From Ephemerocybe angulata (Eukaryota > Basidiomycota > Agaricomycetes > Agaricales > Psathyrellaceae): a DNA stretch of 56,665 nt. Below, in pieces: positions 10,939 to 22,712 of this stretch. Numbering within the stretch: position 1 is the first letter of the stretch; the number at the start of each line of letters is the position of its first letter. The DNA lies in assembly GCA_013368325.1 (NCBI GenBank), contig JAACJK010000240.1, positions 1 through 56,665 of the forward strand, given 5' to 3'. Both the position numbers and the translations under genes were made by a program. The notes beneath the pieces were generated by a model. That model ran no database searches and had not been told where the DNA came from. It saw only the letters and a list, made by a program, of their open reading frames with translations.

Positions 10939-11779
10939 TGTACAATATAATATAAATAGCCTATACAGATCACCTATCAACGTCAAGATACCCGAACTAC
11001 GGAATAATAATAATATTAGCGACATGATTAGGTGGTAGTTAAATCAGATTAGACGCCCCCAAAATAGTGAATAAAAATAAGGGCAGCTATTCTGACACAG
11101 AAACACGGTCGGCTCTAAAAGGAAATCGATTGCCTGAAACGGAAGACCGAAATTACCCCAAACTTTTTCCCCGAACGCACACTAAACCTTTCCACTTACA
11201 GTGTCCAGGAAAACTCGTTATTGGTCGACTTGATCGGTGATTTAGACTCGGGAAGAACTCTTGGCACTGTTTTTGGGCGCTTAGTCTTGGCGCCTCGCAC
11301 ACCTGGGCAACGAGAACCTCAAATGTTCTCAAACTTCTATCTATCTTGAGCTCGGGCGCCCATCTCGAAGGCCAGGGTATGAACCTCATCCTCATCTCTA
11401 TCCCTTCTCATTGCTCAAATGCCTATCGAGACACCTTTGCCTCACTTTCAGGGTTCGGTCTAGGATGCCCTAGTATTGTCGTGGCGCGGGTATGTGGCTT
11501 CACGCCAAGAGCGTTCTTGCAGCATTCAAACAATGACCCTTCAAGGCACTGCAGGGCACTGCGCTAAATTAAGACAAGAGTTCTATATAAAGCTCCCCGT
11601 CATCCCGATTGCAGCGCACAACACTGATCGACCTAGGGTCCAAGCGTGACAGACTCATCTGCGCCATCCCTTGTGGGCGCCACCGAAATCATCTTAAAAG
11701 CCGGTATGTAACGCGCTTGCCAGTGACGCTCACTGACCACCAGACACTCCCAACCACCCCTCCCTTCTCCAAGCATACT
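10939..11779. other. Intergenic and hemerythrin-gene promoter
   Basis: No coding region is supported. The 3' part contains the TATA box at 11584-11590 and a probable ~165-nt 5' leader of the hemerythrin-like gene. Confidence 0.5.
11584..11590 (+). promoter_or_regulatory. TATA box of the hemerythrin-like gene
   Basis: TATATAA in the context TTCTATATAAAGCTCC. Transcription would start near 11615, leaving a leader of roughly 165 nt before the ATG at 11780. Confidence 0.6.
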
Positions 11780-12821
11780 ATGACCTCCTCCCCGGAAACC
11801 AAAGGACAAGCCCAGTCGGAAGCTTCCACCAACGTTCCCGCCTCAGATAGCTCCGACCACCCGTGGGCAGTCATCACCCTTCCCAGCTACCCCTTCCAGG
11901 GGAGGATTTCCGAGGACTTCGCTGAGCACATCGCCGGGGAAATGTCCATGGTGCACAACATTATTATCCGAAGCCTTAACTCTATCTGGGTGAACGCGCC
12001 TAATGTTGGAACGAAAGGTCGGAAGGATGGTTCCGTGGCTGCATTCGTTGGGTACTCCCTGGTGGCTTTGCACAATATACACGAGCACCATGACACCGAG
12101 GAGGCCATCTTCTTCCCAGTGCTGAAAGATTCGGGACTTGGGGAGATGGTGGCGGAGAACGTGGAGCAACATCGCGTTTTCCACGAGGCAATGGCGGAGT
12201 TCGAGGCGTACCTGAGGAACGTGCGGGGCGGTACCGAGACGTACGACGCAGAGAAGCTGAGGAAGCTTTTGAAGGCATTCGCGGATCCGCTGGTTCGCCA
12301 CTTGCACGATGAGGTACACGTCTCCGTCATCTAACTTCTCTGTAATTTAGTCCTGACTTTAAACGGCTAAGTAGATCAATACTCTCCGACCCGAGGTCAT
12401 GCATTCGATCGACAAGGCCGTCCTCCAAAAGCTATGGAAAGGTATGCCAATCTCCTTCACATATGATAGACTCCTTCTCACCAAATTAAATGGTGCAGAC
12501 CTCGACGCACATATTCAGTCGCAAGGTGGTTTATTCACCACCATACCGTTCATGATCACTGCGCATAATCCCAGTGACGCCGCTAATTGGGTAGGTAGTC
12601 CAAGAACCTTTGACAGGCGCTATGGACTAATAAAATATGTAGCCACCATTCCCTGGCCCTTTAAGATGGCTCGTCAAGTCTGTATTCTACCGAGTGCACT
12701 CGAGGTATGTTTAACTCAACATATTTCATTATGCAGCTCTGAATATCAGAATTTTGCTCGCAGCTACTGGAAATTCGCCCCCTACACTCTCTCGGGACAG
12801 CCGCAGACATTCTCTCCTTGA
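11780..12821 (+). CDS. Hemerythrin-like HHE cation-binding protein
   Basis: Exons 11780-12313, 12375-12441, 12499-12594, 12643-12704 and 12750-12821 join in phase to 276 aa. The four-helix HHE fold is visible: MVHN (H59), HEHHDTEEAIFFP (H101, H103, H104, E108), EQHRVFHE (H131, H135) and HLHDEINTL (H174, E178), together a likely di-iron site. The C-terminal extension ends in RSYWKFAPY, a signature of the fungal cytosolic hemerythrin-like family. The role is inferred to be oxygen or iron binding; no pathway partner lies next to it. An ATG at 11609 is in frame, but I preferred 11780 because the TATA box fits it and the extra residues look like leader sequence. Introns are only 45-61 nt; three have lengths divisible by three and lack stops, so retention would still give an open frame. 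Confidence 0.85.
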
Positions 12822-13388
12822 ACATGCATCTTCTGTTAACGGAGTCACTCAATACGCACCACGTGTTGGGCTGCATGGACAATTCCCTTATCCTTACATA
12901 CCTGTCCTCCTCATGCTCCGCCACGGCGGCTCGGGGGACTTTGTCTGCGAAGCACCGTTTCCGAGACTTATTATTACAGATTGTGCTTTTGCCCAGTTCC
13001 CCCAATGTGTATTGTCCGACGTTAAATGCATTATGCTCTCATCTTGAACGAACCTACAAGGTCATTGGGCCGACATCGACTGGGTGGCAGAGAACGGTTG
13101 AGACTGTTCCCCGCTTCCGAGTCGGTAAGCATTCCCACGTCGATTGTTCGGAGCGGAATAGAGCGGAATTTAGGCGCTCGTGGCCCAAGGTCAAGCTTGA
13201 ATTTGCGTTGGGACTCGGAAGCCTCAGTGAACACCGTGACACATCTAAGTTAGGCGAGAGCTATGTTGAAAGTGAGCGAAATTTTATTCAGTCCGGTGTG
13301 CAGCGTCTACTATGCACGATGAACGTTAGGATACAGCATTAATGGAGGTCGTACTAAGGTCATGATGCATTTCTAGTCATTTAGTATT
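12822..13388. other. Intergenic between convergent genes
   Basis: Lies between the 3' ends of the hemerythrin-like gene and secreted-protein gene A. The overlapping short ORFs show no domain or consistent codon use. Confidence 0.5.
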
Positions 13389-14468
13389 TTAGAGAGAAAG
13401 GCACTTGAGGAGGGCAGCAACCTCGACGCCAACGCTGCCAAGCTTAACGCAGACGGTCCTGAGAAGGACGGCGAGGAGAACCTTGACCGAGGGGAGAGCG
13501 ACAATGCAAACAGAGAGGATATCGGCGCACAGAGCACTGCAAGAATGCGTTAGTCACATATATTCCTCAAGAGCCACGGGGACATGAAGACGCACATGAT
13601 AGCGCTGATGCAGACCTTGAGGTCAACATGGACACCACCACAGGCAGTGATAACGGAGAGGACGACGCGGAGAACAGTCTAGGACCAGTATTAGCCTCTG
13701 CATCCAGCTTTGAGAAAGTTGAGAGGACATACGTTGACGAAGCCACCGACGAGGGCGCAAAGCTGAACGGCAGAGAGGACAGCACCAGTGAGGCTGAGCA
13801 CGCCGTGGACGCTAATGCAGACCTTGATGTCGGCGAGGGCGGCAGCGAGGAGGACCTGAATCTTGACGAGGAGGGCGAGGACAACCTTGATGTTGACGTC
13901 GGCGCTGACACCGGCGGAAGCAGCAATGGCGGCCTCTGAAGGCAAACAACTGCGTCAGTACTATGTTGCAAAGATTCGTGGAGACAAACATACTGATATC
14001 AGCGACAATCGGGCCAAGGTCTGTGTTCAAGTCCGCGACAATCCCTGAGATCGAAGTGCATCCTCCGGAGGGGCAACGCTTCTTGAGGTCCGCCCCCGGG
14101 AGACCTAGCACTCTGCCGTCAACGTTGGCAATGCCATCAGGTCCAAGGACGTCAACGCCGAGCCCAACCAGGCCTCCGACGTTGGCGCCAACGTTGGCGA
14201 TACCGTTAGGCCCAAGGACGTCAACGCCGAGCCCAACCAGGCCTCCGACGTTGGCGCCAACGTTGGCGATACCGTTAGGCCCAAGGACGCTTGCGCCGAC
14301 GTTGGCGAGCCCAGCGACACCGACGTTGGCATTGACGAGGCCGGGCCCATGTCCGGGATAGCCGCTGGGAGCTTCGCGAACAGCGACCCCCTGTCCAGAG
14401 GTAGTAGGAGCGGCGGACGCAACTGCGAAGAAGGCGGTAGCACCAATGAGGGATTTGAAAAAGAACAT
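13389..14468 (-). CDS. Secreted repeat protein A (unknown family)
   Basis: Exons (minus) 14468-13994, 13935-13733, 13678-13596 and 13536-13389 give 302 aa. Signal peptide MFFFKSLIGATAFFAVASA is followed by APT. Residues ~30-135 are a Gly/Val/Asn-rich region with a perfect 69-bp (23-residue) duplication at 14151-14219 and 14220-14288 (core GIANVGANVGGLVGLGVDV). A dibasic KKR precedes CPSGGCTS, which suggests Kex2-type cleavage. The C-terminal ~165 residues form a conserved hydrophobic domain rich in Val/Leu/Ala with regular cysteines (DIKVCISVHG, DLKVCISA, LLKCLSL). Exons 2, 3 and 4 have exactly the same lengths (203, 83, 148 nt) as the inverted copy at 24283-25449. I do not recognise a named family; a cell-wall or surface role is only a guess from the composition. 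Confidence 0.85.
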
Positions 14469-14578
14469 GTCGAATAAAGGAGCTTGGTAGGGTATGAGAA
14501 GGCGAAAGCGAAGACGAGATCGTTGAGAGAAGCTGAGCTGGGGCTGCAGAATGGCGATGATGGTCGTTTCGTCTCCAG

Positions 14579-14586
14579 TATTTATA
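14579..14586 (-). promoter_or_regulatory. TATA box of secreted gene A
   Basis: Minus strand TATAAATA, about 110 nt upstream of the ATG at 14468. The same TATAAATACTGG context is kept in copy B at 24164. Confidence 0.65.
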
Positions 14587-15415
14587 CACTAGCTCGTATC
14601 CCTGCGATTAGATTATATTCAGGGTCGTCCAGGGTAGCTGCGCCCCAATTGGCTTAATCGCTCGGGTTACTGATCACGGATACCATGAGGAGACTTAGAA
14701 GCGCTATGCTGTATTGTGAGCGGTGGCGAGACTGACAGCATTGAAGTCAAATTTGTCCCGACCAAGTCCGAACGACGTTCAAGAGGCAAGCGAGCCGGTA
14801 TGATCTATGCTTCCAGAGCTGCGCACAGTAAGTAAACGGGGCCGTATGTTGGCCATATGGATGCCGCTGGTCAGTGGTCAAACGGCATTGGATGGGAGCC
14901 AGGTCCACACCAAGCGCTGAAATTTCAAGATGGGAGAGGAGGCACCTTGCGCAGACTTCAGGGCCAAGGACTCAGCCAAGTGCCGCCAGAAAGTGTGAAT
15001 GCCGTACGTCCAGGGTCGCTTCGCCTCCAAGGATTGGTCGGGAAACCGAGAATGTTCTTGGAATGTTCCCTCACTGACAGCGAAGGCTCAGCAGCATTGT
15101 GGAAGTTGTGCGGAAGCGAGAACTTCGTAAACCTGGCTGCCTTGGTCCTCCCGCCCTAGGAGATGCTCAACAGTGTTTCCGAGCCCGACGCACTGAGCCT
15201 CCTCGACGGGTTTTTTGCTCTCCCATTTCTTATAGAGGCACGAAGGTGTATTGGGAAGTACAGACGCACTTTGCTCCACAGGCGCTTGTGACTGGGGTTA
15301 GCGCAGGCAACCTTAAATATCGCCAAGTTGGGAGGGCATCAATGTGCGAGACTTTGGAAGCGCTCGCCGGAGATGTGCAAGCGAAAGGCCGCCCACAGCC
15401 AACGACCGTTAATTA

Positions 15416-16295
15416 TTACGAGCCTTCGATCTCCGCCGTCCGATCTCGACTCTGCAGGCGCTCGAGGAGATTCATTGCGGACTCTCCTCTGAGCTTCGGA
15501 AGATAGGAGGGACAAGTAACCTGGAGTGAGCTAATCAGAGCGTATTGAAGGATGGATACCGAATGCAACGCAGTTACATACATGCGATGAGACTTGGGAT
15601 CGCCTGGAGCGTCTAAAGACAGACTGGTGGTGGACATGGCCGGATAGCCGTCGCGCTTGAAAGCTTTACGCGTGGTATAATAGATTTAGGGCATGTGTAT
15701 CCAACGCATGGCGTGGTTCTAGAGGTAGTATGAGCGCTGCAGGATCCGAGAAGAATCAAGGGTGCTGAACGAGACCTTGAGGGAGAGCAGGCGCTCAGCA
15801 TTGTCCTGCCCGATTCGAAGAACGTGCCCATCGCGGGGCCCACCGCGGGCGTTGCTACCTTCAAAATCAATGCACAAGGGTGCGCCCTTCGATCTTTCGA
15901 CCATGGCCTCGAGGAGCGCGGGGTGTGCGTACGGTAGATTGCACCGGAGAGAGGTGCAGTCCAGTGCAACGTCCCTCCACAACTGGCACACGTGAGTAAC
16001 GCTAATCCAGGCGAGACCGTTTCCGATTTCCGTAGATTCTCTCACTAGCTGAGCAGTGAGCGCAAAGATGCTGGCAAGGATTTCAGGGGGAAGGCGGTTG
16101 ATTGGTGCGAGACTGTGTGTTGTGAAAGACTTTCAGGGCATCGATGTTGTGCTGGTATTCGAAGATGAGAGCTGCGATTTCCTTGCGAAGACCTCGCTTG
16201 TCCGGTGAATCGTCCTGACGGTCAAGGAGATTCTGCGTCTTGTCCAGTACTGAAGGACCCGAAGGTTCCATGGAGTTGTGAACGGTAGGTGGCAC
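15416..16295 (-). pseudogene. Truncated, frameshifted F-box gene
   Basis: The 5' part (16295-16083) encodes LRKEIAALIFEYQHNIDALKVFHN. The next conserved part, in another frame (about 16112 down to 15719), has an F-box: INRLPPEILASIFALTAQLV, then HVCQLWRDVALD. The join near 16105-16115 needs a one-base shift and no splice site rescues it. Beyond 15719 the frame breaks again, with weak LRR-like coding to about 15416. Sequence similarity to the inverted-repeat arm begins only ~25 nt further, so the gene probably lost its 3' end when the arm arrived. It is unlike the F-box pair at 4.6-10.9 kb outside the motif. Confidence 0.65.
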
Positions 16296-16716
16296 GGGTA
16301 CAGACAGCTTTAGATCTGGTGTGGTCGGTTACTGACTGGTCGGCGAGTATTGCCTAGGCGCAAAGACGCTACTATCGCGTACCTTCGTCAGCGAAGCTCC
16401 GATGGAGGGGATTATTGAGTGCGATTGTCTCGAGGGTGACGATTGAAATATTGAAACCTTGAGGGACAGGAGGGCGGCGATTCAGAGTTGGACTGCGATT
16501 GACTATACTAGATGCCAATGAAAAGCTGTGAAGGCCGCACTGGTCTGGCCTGTGTTGCTCGTCATCTGCGGCCTGTCCATAATCTCAATTAGCAATTCTG
16601 AGTGCATGGAAGAGCTGAGATGCCTGCTGGTTGAACCAAAGTTGGAGGCAAGTTGGAGGCGCGCGAAACTGGCGCGATCAGCTGTTGATGGACCCAGGTT
16701 GCTCTTGCACTTGACC
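16296..16716. other. Divergent promoter region between the F-box pseudogene and the Arp9-like gene
   Basis: About 420 nt with no supported coding exon. An open frame starting at 16528 runs into the Arp gene, but family similarity begins only at the ATG at 16717. Confidence 0.4.
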
Positions 16717-18439
16717 ATGTCTCTCCGCGATGCCAACGTAGTTATCATCGAAACAAGTAGGACCCATATAAGAGCTGTTCTTGGGCTTCATGAACTGCTA
16801 AAAACGCCATCCGTTGTACGTGTTTTCAATCCTTCAACCATAACATTTCTGGATCTAACAGTTTGAATCCATAGGAGTTCCATGCACGCGTTGGTTTACG
16901 AAAATCTGGGGAAGGAAACAATGGAGAGGCATCTTCGAGCTCAAAACCAACTGCGCAAGTGAATGATTACCTCGTTGGGCTTCAGTTGGACGAAGCGCTT
17001 GCAGGGCCTGATGCTCAAGATATCGAAGTCTCCTGGCCATTCCTGACTGGGGAGGTCACAAACTGGGCACAGGCAGAAGCTCTTTGGTACGTATGGCTAT
17101 CCAACCTCATTCCGCATACTCGAGGCTTACTTGCACTTGTATCAACGCGTCCGCAATCCCAATCTTTTATCAACACGAACGAATGTACAGGAAGCACGTC
17201 CTCTTCACCCACCTGCAACGCAAACGCACAGTCAACGAATCCCCCGTTCTGATAACCCTTCCAAGCCCCACCCCCTCGCGCACCCTCTACGAACGCACCT
17301 GCCAGATCTTCTTCGAGCGCTTCAACGTCCCCGCCTTCGCCATCCTCGACCGGCCCCTCGCACAGCTCTACGCCGCGAACTCCCTCAGCGGCGTCGTCGT
17401 CGACATCGGGGAGGACCTCACCGAGATCACCCCTATCAACGAGGGCGTGCTCGTGCACAGTGCAAAGCTCCAGACGCGCGTGGGCACGCGCATGTGCCGC
17501 CACTACCTCGCACACCTGCTCAAGGGCAACTCGAGCGTGATGCAGACGCTCTTCCCTGGCGGCGCAGCTGACCAAGCTCAAGTGCACTCGACGCTCCTCC
17601 GGCTCGCGGACTACCTCGTCTACGCAGGGCTTATCAAGCCGCCGTCGAGTGGAGAGGCCGCACCCCCGCCCGAGGACGAGGGGGTGACGGATATCGCGGC
17701 TGTTGTCGTCGCGGGCCGCGAAAAGGCAGTCATTGAGTCGGGCATGAAGAAGAAGCTGAACGCGAAAGCGAGTGCAGCGGAGCAGGCGCGTGCACGGGAG
17801 ATCGAGGCGCTCGATCTCGCGACGGTCGAGTTTGAGGGGCGGGAGATCACGGTGGGCAAGGAGCGCCACCGGTTCTGCGAGCCCATATTCGACCCGGCTG
17901 TGGTAGATAAGCTGGGTCTGGAGCGCTTTGGCAGCGGAGCCGGGGAATGGGTGGGGAGAGGAGAGGAGGGGCTGCCACCGCTAAAAGCGGAGGGGCGGAA
18001 AGTGGAGGCGTTACAGGATGCGGTGGGGAGGGCTGTGGGCCAGGCGGATACGGATATGCGGCAGTATCTCTGGCAGGGCCTGTTTGTGACTGGGGATGTG
18101 ACGCGCTTCGTGAAAGGTATAGGCGTGTCGCTTCAGTCAAGGCTTTCTCCGTTCATTGCATCCTCTGGCCTCGATACGGATATCCAGCCGAGGACAATCC
18201 GCGTTCTGAACGTCCCGGAATACTATGCAGAGTATAGGGAAACGGGGAATGGGTACTCAACGTTCCTAGGAAGCAGTATCGTTGCGAAGGTGCGTCCCGG
18301 TGTCTTTCATCCTCCTTTTGCTCTGACGGAACTCCAGATTATCTTCAACGACCACAATGCCAAAAACTACTTGTCGAAAGCGGACTATACGGCCAAGGGT
18401 CCGCACGGCATCATCGAAATGTCGCCGTCTTTGCTGTAA
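16717..18439 (+). CDS. Actin-related protein, Arp9-like chromatin remodeller subunit
   Basis: Exons 16717-16815, 16875-17086, 17191-18289 and 18338-18439 give 503 aa. Actin-fold landmarks: VVIIETSRTHIRAVLGLHE at the N-terminus (the ATP-loop strand, degenerate), then PVLITLPSPTPSRTLYERT, FERFNVPAFAILDRPLAQLYAA and the second phosphate-loop region GVVVDIGEDLTEITPINEG. C-terminal parts are GLFVTGDVTRFVKGIGVSLQSRL and YSTFLGSSIVAK. A polar insert with coiled-coil character lies near residues 290-380. Size and divergence fit fungal Arp9 of SWI/SNF- and RSC-type remodellers rather than actin or Arp2/3; the exact Arp class is the uncertain point. The 104-nt second intron is the longest in the genes here. 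Its neighbours give no functional clue. Confidence 0.75.
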
Positions 18440-19935
18440 CGCTAGTAGAGCCTTCCCGGTAGACTCGGGTGTGTCTATTCTTGTGTACTTATCTCTTGCT
18501 GTTTTGGTTTTCTACTTTGTGCTCTATTCGCCGACAGTGCCTCTTCCCATCTTCCATCGAAGTTGCAGCTCAAGGAAGATGAGGTTTGCTTGCTTGTATG
18601 TTCCAATTGGTGTAACGTCCTTCTTCCCTAGTGGTCAATATCTCGGGGTTTGGGGTGCCGGCGGGCAGCCGACAGACCTATTTGTGGCTCTGCTGGTACA
18701 AAGTGCTTTGAACCTTCCCAAAACTATGACTGACCCCTACAAATCAGGGTGCCACTGGACGTGCATCTGTAGGTGAACGTTGTCGAGCCACCATTGGGGG
18801 CATACGGCATCAAGCCTCGAAATGAAGCTTGTAAACCGCTTCTAATGCATGCTCATCTAAGGCTATCGGTCGCCTCCTCCCCTTGTCGCGCTTTCAACAT
18901 GAACAGACGTACACGTTGTAACGCTCCTTCTCATTAACAAGGCGAATATAGGACCGTATAACAGATGTACATGCAGCTTGAGCCCGTTGGGGGAACTCGG
19001 AGACTTTTTCCTGCGACAGTAAGGTCGAATGCTTTGTCGCTTTGATAGGCAGCGACCGAGCCTTGTGTGCTTCGATGTAAATTTGGCGCAGCTGAGGCCT
19101 TGTTGAGGATTTAGGCGGGCTTACCACTTGCTTCGGCCTTTCGTCACTGGAATGCTCGAAGCAGCGGGATCCGCCCCACCTCCTATACCCGACCATTCCA
19201 GTGATTAATTAGGATGGCAAACCGTCATCTGCTCCAGGAACACGACGGGCAGCGGCATCGCTGCGAAGTTAACTGCTAGTACCTGATAATAAGAGGATTC
19301 GTAGCTTCGAGTTTGCACAATTAGAGAATTCGAGGGCTCCTCCTCCTGATTGTCTTGCTCGGTGGCGAGTCGGCAACGAAGGGAGGGCTGGGAGCCGAGC
19401 ATGAGTCTCTGGGCCATTACAACGCCATACCTGGGGCGTCGGGGCATGATGGCAGGCCGGAAATGCTCGACGGAGCATTCCAGCTCACAAGTACGCCAAA
19501 TATGCATCGGTCGGCGCTGCACTTCATACCTACGCAGTACAAGCTGTACCCTTAGCCGGCACAAGAGTAGCCTGCAGCGAGGTGCTGCGCAGGTGCAGGC
19601 AGAGTACAAGGCGCAGGGGGCGTCCTTATCGGGAAGCTTGGTTATCCGAGTGGGTGCGCGGGATCAATTGATGGCCAGCCTTCTTCCACTCCCAGGTGCA
19701 GCGTTTACGCCGTACACATGCCTGTTGTTCTTTTGTTTGCCTGCTTCCCTATTCATGCCTTCATTAGGTCTTGTATTGATGGAACAAGAACAATAACACT
19801 GACATGAATGTGAATATAAGAATGTCGGTGGCTGCAGGGGACAACGCTATCTTCCCCTCCTTACCCCTGGTCGTCTGAGCCAAGTGCTACTCCTCCACTC
19901 CGCATCCGCATCCTTATACCTCCACACCAATCACG
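18440..19935. other. Gene-poor interval
   Basis: About 1.5 kb without a gene I can support. A 100-codon minus-strand ORF (18894-19196) has moderately polar composition but no known motif and no splice partners. It is most likely chance. Confidence 0.4.
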
Positions 19936-20479
19936 ATGATGAAGAACGGATCCTTCGCAGTGGCTGTTGTCCAGCGCCAGGTGGTCGTTGTCCAAGGTTC
20001 GTTTCCAAGCAGCAATCTAATCACAATTCTCGCTAACCTCTCACTCTCTAACAGCAACAAAATCGCACTCCAAGCGCGAGAAGTACCTCGAAGTGACCCC
20101 ATACACCCCCTTCGGCGGCTCGCGCATCTTCCTCTCGCTCTCAGGACAGCCATACACCGTCCGCATCCCCTCCTCCGACGTCCTCGCACTCCTCCCCTCG
20201 TCCCAGTCATCCCCCGCCGCCTCCTGCGCAGGGTACATCGACAGCGACACCGAGTCGGACTACGATTCCGATGCGCACTTCAACTTCAACGGTGCCCGCG
20301 ACGTCAAGGCGGTCTCCGCGAACGTGGTGGTCGGGGACGGCACCATCGAGTTGCCGGAACAGGCGTTCGAGGAGTACGTCAGGCTGAGCGAGAAGCACTA
20401 CAACAGGCCCAGGTCGGCGTCGCGCAGCGCGAAGCTCTGGACGTCCATCGTCGGACGTGCGGGCTCCGTTCGTCATTAA
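19936..20479 (+). CDS. Small conserved-looking unknown protein
   Basis: Exons 19936-19996 and 20055-20479, joined over a 58-nt GT-AG intron, give 161 aa. The start is MMKNGSFAVAVVQRQVVVVQ, followed by KREKYLEVTPYTPFGGSRIF, a strand-like YTVRIPSSDVLALLPSS, an acidic DSDTESDYDSD stretch near residue 85 and a basic C-terminus. Codon use is strongly G/C-ending, unlike the flanking DNA, which supports it as real. I do not recognise a domain. It has no signal peptide or membrane segment, so it is probably intracellular. Confidence 0.6.
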
Positions 20480-21384
20480 TGGACGAGCGTCCTCGGATAC
20501 CCCCTGCTCGGCTCCCACTCCCCCAGCGCTTTAGACCATTCGACCAAAACAGTGCCCACCCCCATACACGCGCCTCGCACCAAGATTCAACAACACATAC
20601 CCACATACCCCCATGCCATGCCAGACTTCAATATTTATTCGCCTTCGCCTTCTCAAGATTACGATTCATGATCATACCCACTGTAGCCCTAGCCATATGA
20701 CACCCACTGTATCCTCTAGCTGCCTCCATCTTACTGTATCGATACTATGCCTCCACTACTGTATTTTTAGCTGTTCCCTGTATGCCTCCTGATGTTCCCC
20801 TAGACAAAAAATCCAAATGCGTTATATCCTCTTCGTCATTGCGTGGTATTGGGCCACTACTCAGGCTATCGAGCGACAAGGGATAGGTAGTGACGGTATG
20901 CATCGCAAGGTGCACTTATGGTGCCTGGTGCCAAGATTTCAGCACGGCCTCGGGGGCTGACTTTGAGGACGAGGGTGGGCGCTTAGCGTGGGAATGATTG
21001 CTTTGACCACATAGGCGGGCCTGAGCGCTTGAGCAGACGTCCGGGCAGTTGTGGTAGTTCCGGGGTGTGGCTACAACGTTGTATCACCGAATGAGCTACC
21101 TAGAGGGGAACAAGGGGTCAAAAGCACCGCTGAACGCGTTCGACCCACCATCATCTCACCTGTATTTGGAGCATCTATAGAAGTTCTGGGTAAACAAGCT
21201 TTTATCAGTAAAACCATCAAGAAAAGGCCCAAATACTTCGAGTGTCTCCAACTAAACGCCCCTTCGGTACACCACTACAGTCTCTAGGCCTCTCCTCAAG
21301 GAAGTACCTCAATGGGCTTCCACTCGATCATACTTATATCAACGGATGGTATACAGATTACACTAAGTAAGGATGTAAAGCGCT
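20480..21384. other. Intergenic between convergent genes
   Basis: Shared 3' flank of the small unknown gene and RPF2. No supported coding region. Confidence 0.5.
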
Positions 21385-22712
21385 CTACTCGTCGTCCATA
21401 TCGTCGTCGCCATCGTCCTCCTCGATGCGCTGCTTCTTTCCCGGCCTCTCCTCCTGCAACCCCTTCATCCTCCTTCCCTTGAGCTTGCTCAAATCCTGCA
21501 GGCCCACATGCACTCTTCCACGCAGATCGCCCATCTCGTCGACCTCCACGTTCTTCCTCTTCTTGCCCAGCCCCTTCTCGACGTCCGTCTTCTTGAGCTT
21601 GGGCCGCTTCATCGCGAGCTTGAGCATGTCGGCGTCGGGTGCCTGTGAGCGGCGCAAGACGAGGTCGAGCGCAGGACCCATGGGCACGAGCTCGACGCGC
21701 GGGACGCGCACGCCGGAGGACAGTAGTTTTGTGGTGTACGCGCGGATGTGCACTTTTGGGAGGGAGGCGGAGGCCATGGCGAGAGAGGTCGCGGCGGTGG
21801 GCGGCAGGGAGCTTGCGATGAAGGAGGCGGAGGCGACGGCGGCGAGGGGGTTGGCTTGCACGGAGTCGGCGGAGTAAGTGGACGGAAGGAGGCTCATGCT
21901 CGTGGCGTCGTTGAGTGTGGAGGGCGTGGGCCCGAGGGAGATGCTGATTACGTGCTCGAGGCCGATGAGGGATATCGAGTCTACCTCTTCGCCGTTGAAG
22001 AAGTCGATGAGCATGGACTTGAGGTGGATGAACCGCGGGTGTGTGTCGAACAGCTCTGAGGCGAAGTGGAGGAGGGGTTTGTTGCCTGGCGTCGATTTGG
22101 GAGTCTAGGATACGGTTTGTCAGGAGAGGAACCCTGAGATTAAGAAGGGGGACACACCTTGAAGTCTGCCATGGCCTTGTAGTTCTCTACACCGACCTCG
22201 ATCATATCGAGAACCCGTCCGTCGAACATCCTGACGAAAGTCATTCCGTTCGGCCTCTTCTTCGTCGTCTGGCCCACTACGAACATCGAAGCATCATTCT
22301 TCGCAGCCCAAAACTCGAGCGAGGCAATAGACGTAGATGATCCTGCTGCAGACGAAGATGTGGTGCTGCTATTTGTTGCCGAGTCGAATGGGTGGATTAC
22401 ATTTTTCTTGTTGAACGCTACCGCGTGAGGGCGTTTCAGGGCCATCTAATGTTGCCCACCAGTCAATATCCCAACTCAGAGATACGCAGAGGTATGGTAG
22501 ACGTACCAAGTCCTTGAAAACGCCATTAACGACCTCTCCAGTGTGGGTACCCTTGACGAAGATAACCGTCCGCGGATCCTCGACCTCCTTGGGCTCACGA
22601 GCGTCCAATGCTCGTTTTGAGCGAGCAGTTTTGGGTTTACTATAGGAGTCTCCGTTAGCGCTCAGTTGGGACTGTGATATGCCGCCCTCTGTACTCACAT
22701 TACGCGCAACAT
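21385..22712 (-). CDS. RPF2: Ribosome biogenesis protein RPF2 (Brix domain)
   Basis: Exons (minus) 22712-22699, 22639-22507, 22445-22158 and 22104-21385 give 384 aa. The start MLRVIKPKTARSKRALDARE is the classic RPF2 N-terminus, and the Brix domain follows with TVIFVKGTHTGEVVNGVFKD, LMALKRPHAVAFNKKN and LEFWAAKNDASMFVVGQTTK. A low-complexity Ser/Thr insert interrupts it, and the tail is basic then acidic. RPF2 works with RRS1 to load 5S rRNA, uL18 and uL5 onto pre-60S particles in the nucleolus. The first coding exon is only 14 nt, so simple ORF callers would choose a wrong start inside the first intron. Confidence 0.95.

Larger units (their letters stand above)
13389..15390. repeat. Inverted duplication, arm A
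   Basis: Matches the reverse complement of arm B (about 23340-25449) over secreted gene A, its promoter and ~800 nt further upstream. About 400 nt at 14930-15330 is nearly identical between arms, while the promoter and exon 1 are clearly diverged. Similarity stops near 15390. The outer edge near the stop codon is approximate. Confidence 0.85.

Noticed and set aside
13628..13939. Acidic 103-codon plus-strand ORF
   Set aside because: Antisense to exons 2-3 of secreted gene A.
14857..15159. 100-codon ORF conserved in both inverted arms (also 23583-23867 minus)
   Set aside because: Conserved because the DNA of the arms is nearly identical, not selected codons; the starts differ between copies and there is no signal or domain. 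A transcript could change this view.
17015..17869. 284-codon minus-strand ORF
   Set aside because: Antisense to the Arp9-like gene, whose domain evidence is clear.
18894..19196. 100-codon minus-strand ORF
   Set aside because: No domain, no promoter or splice partner seen; kept only as a remark in the interval entry.
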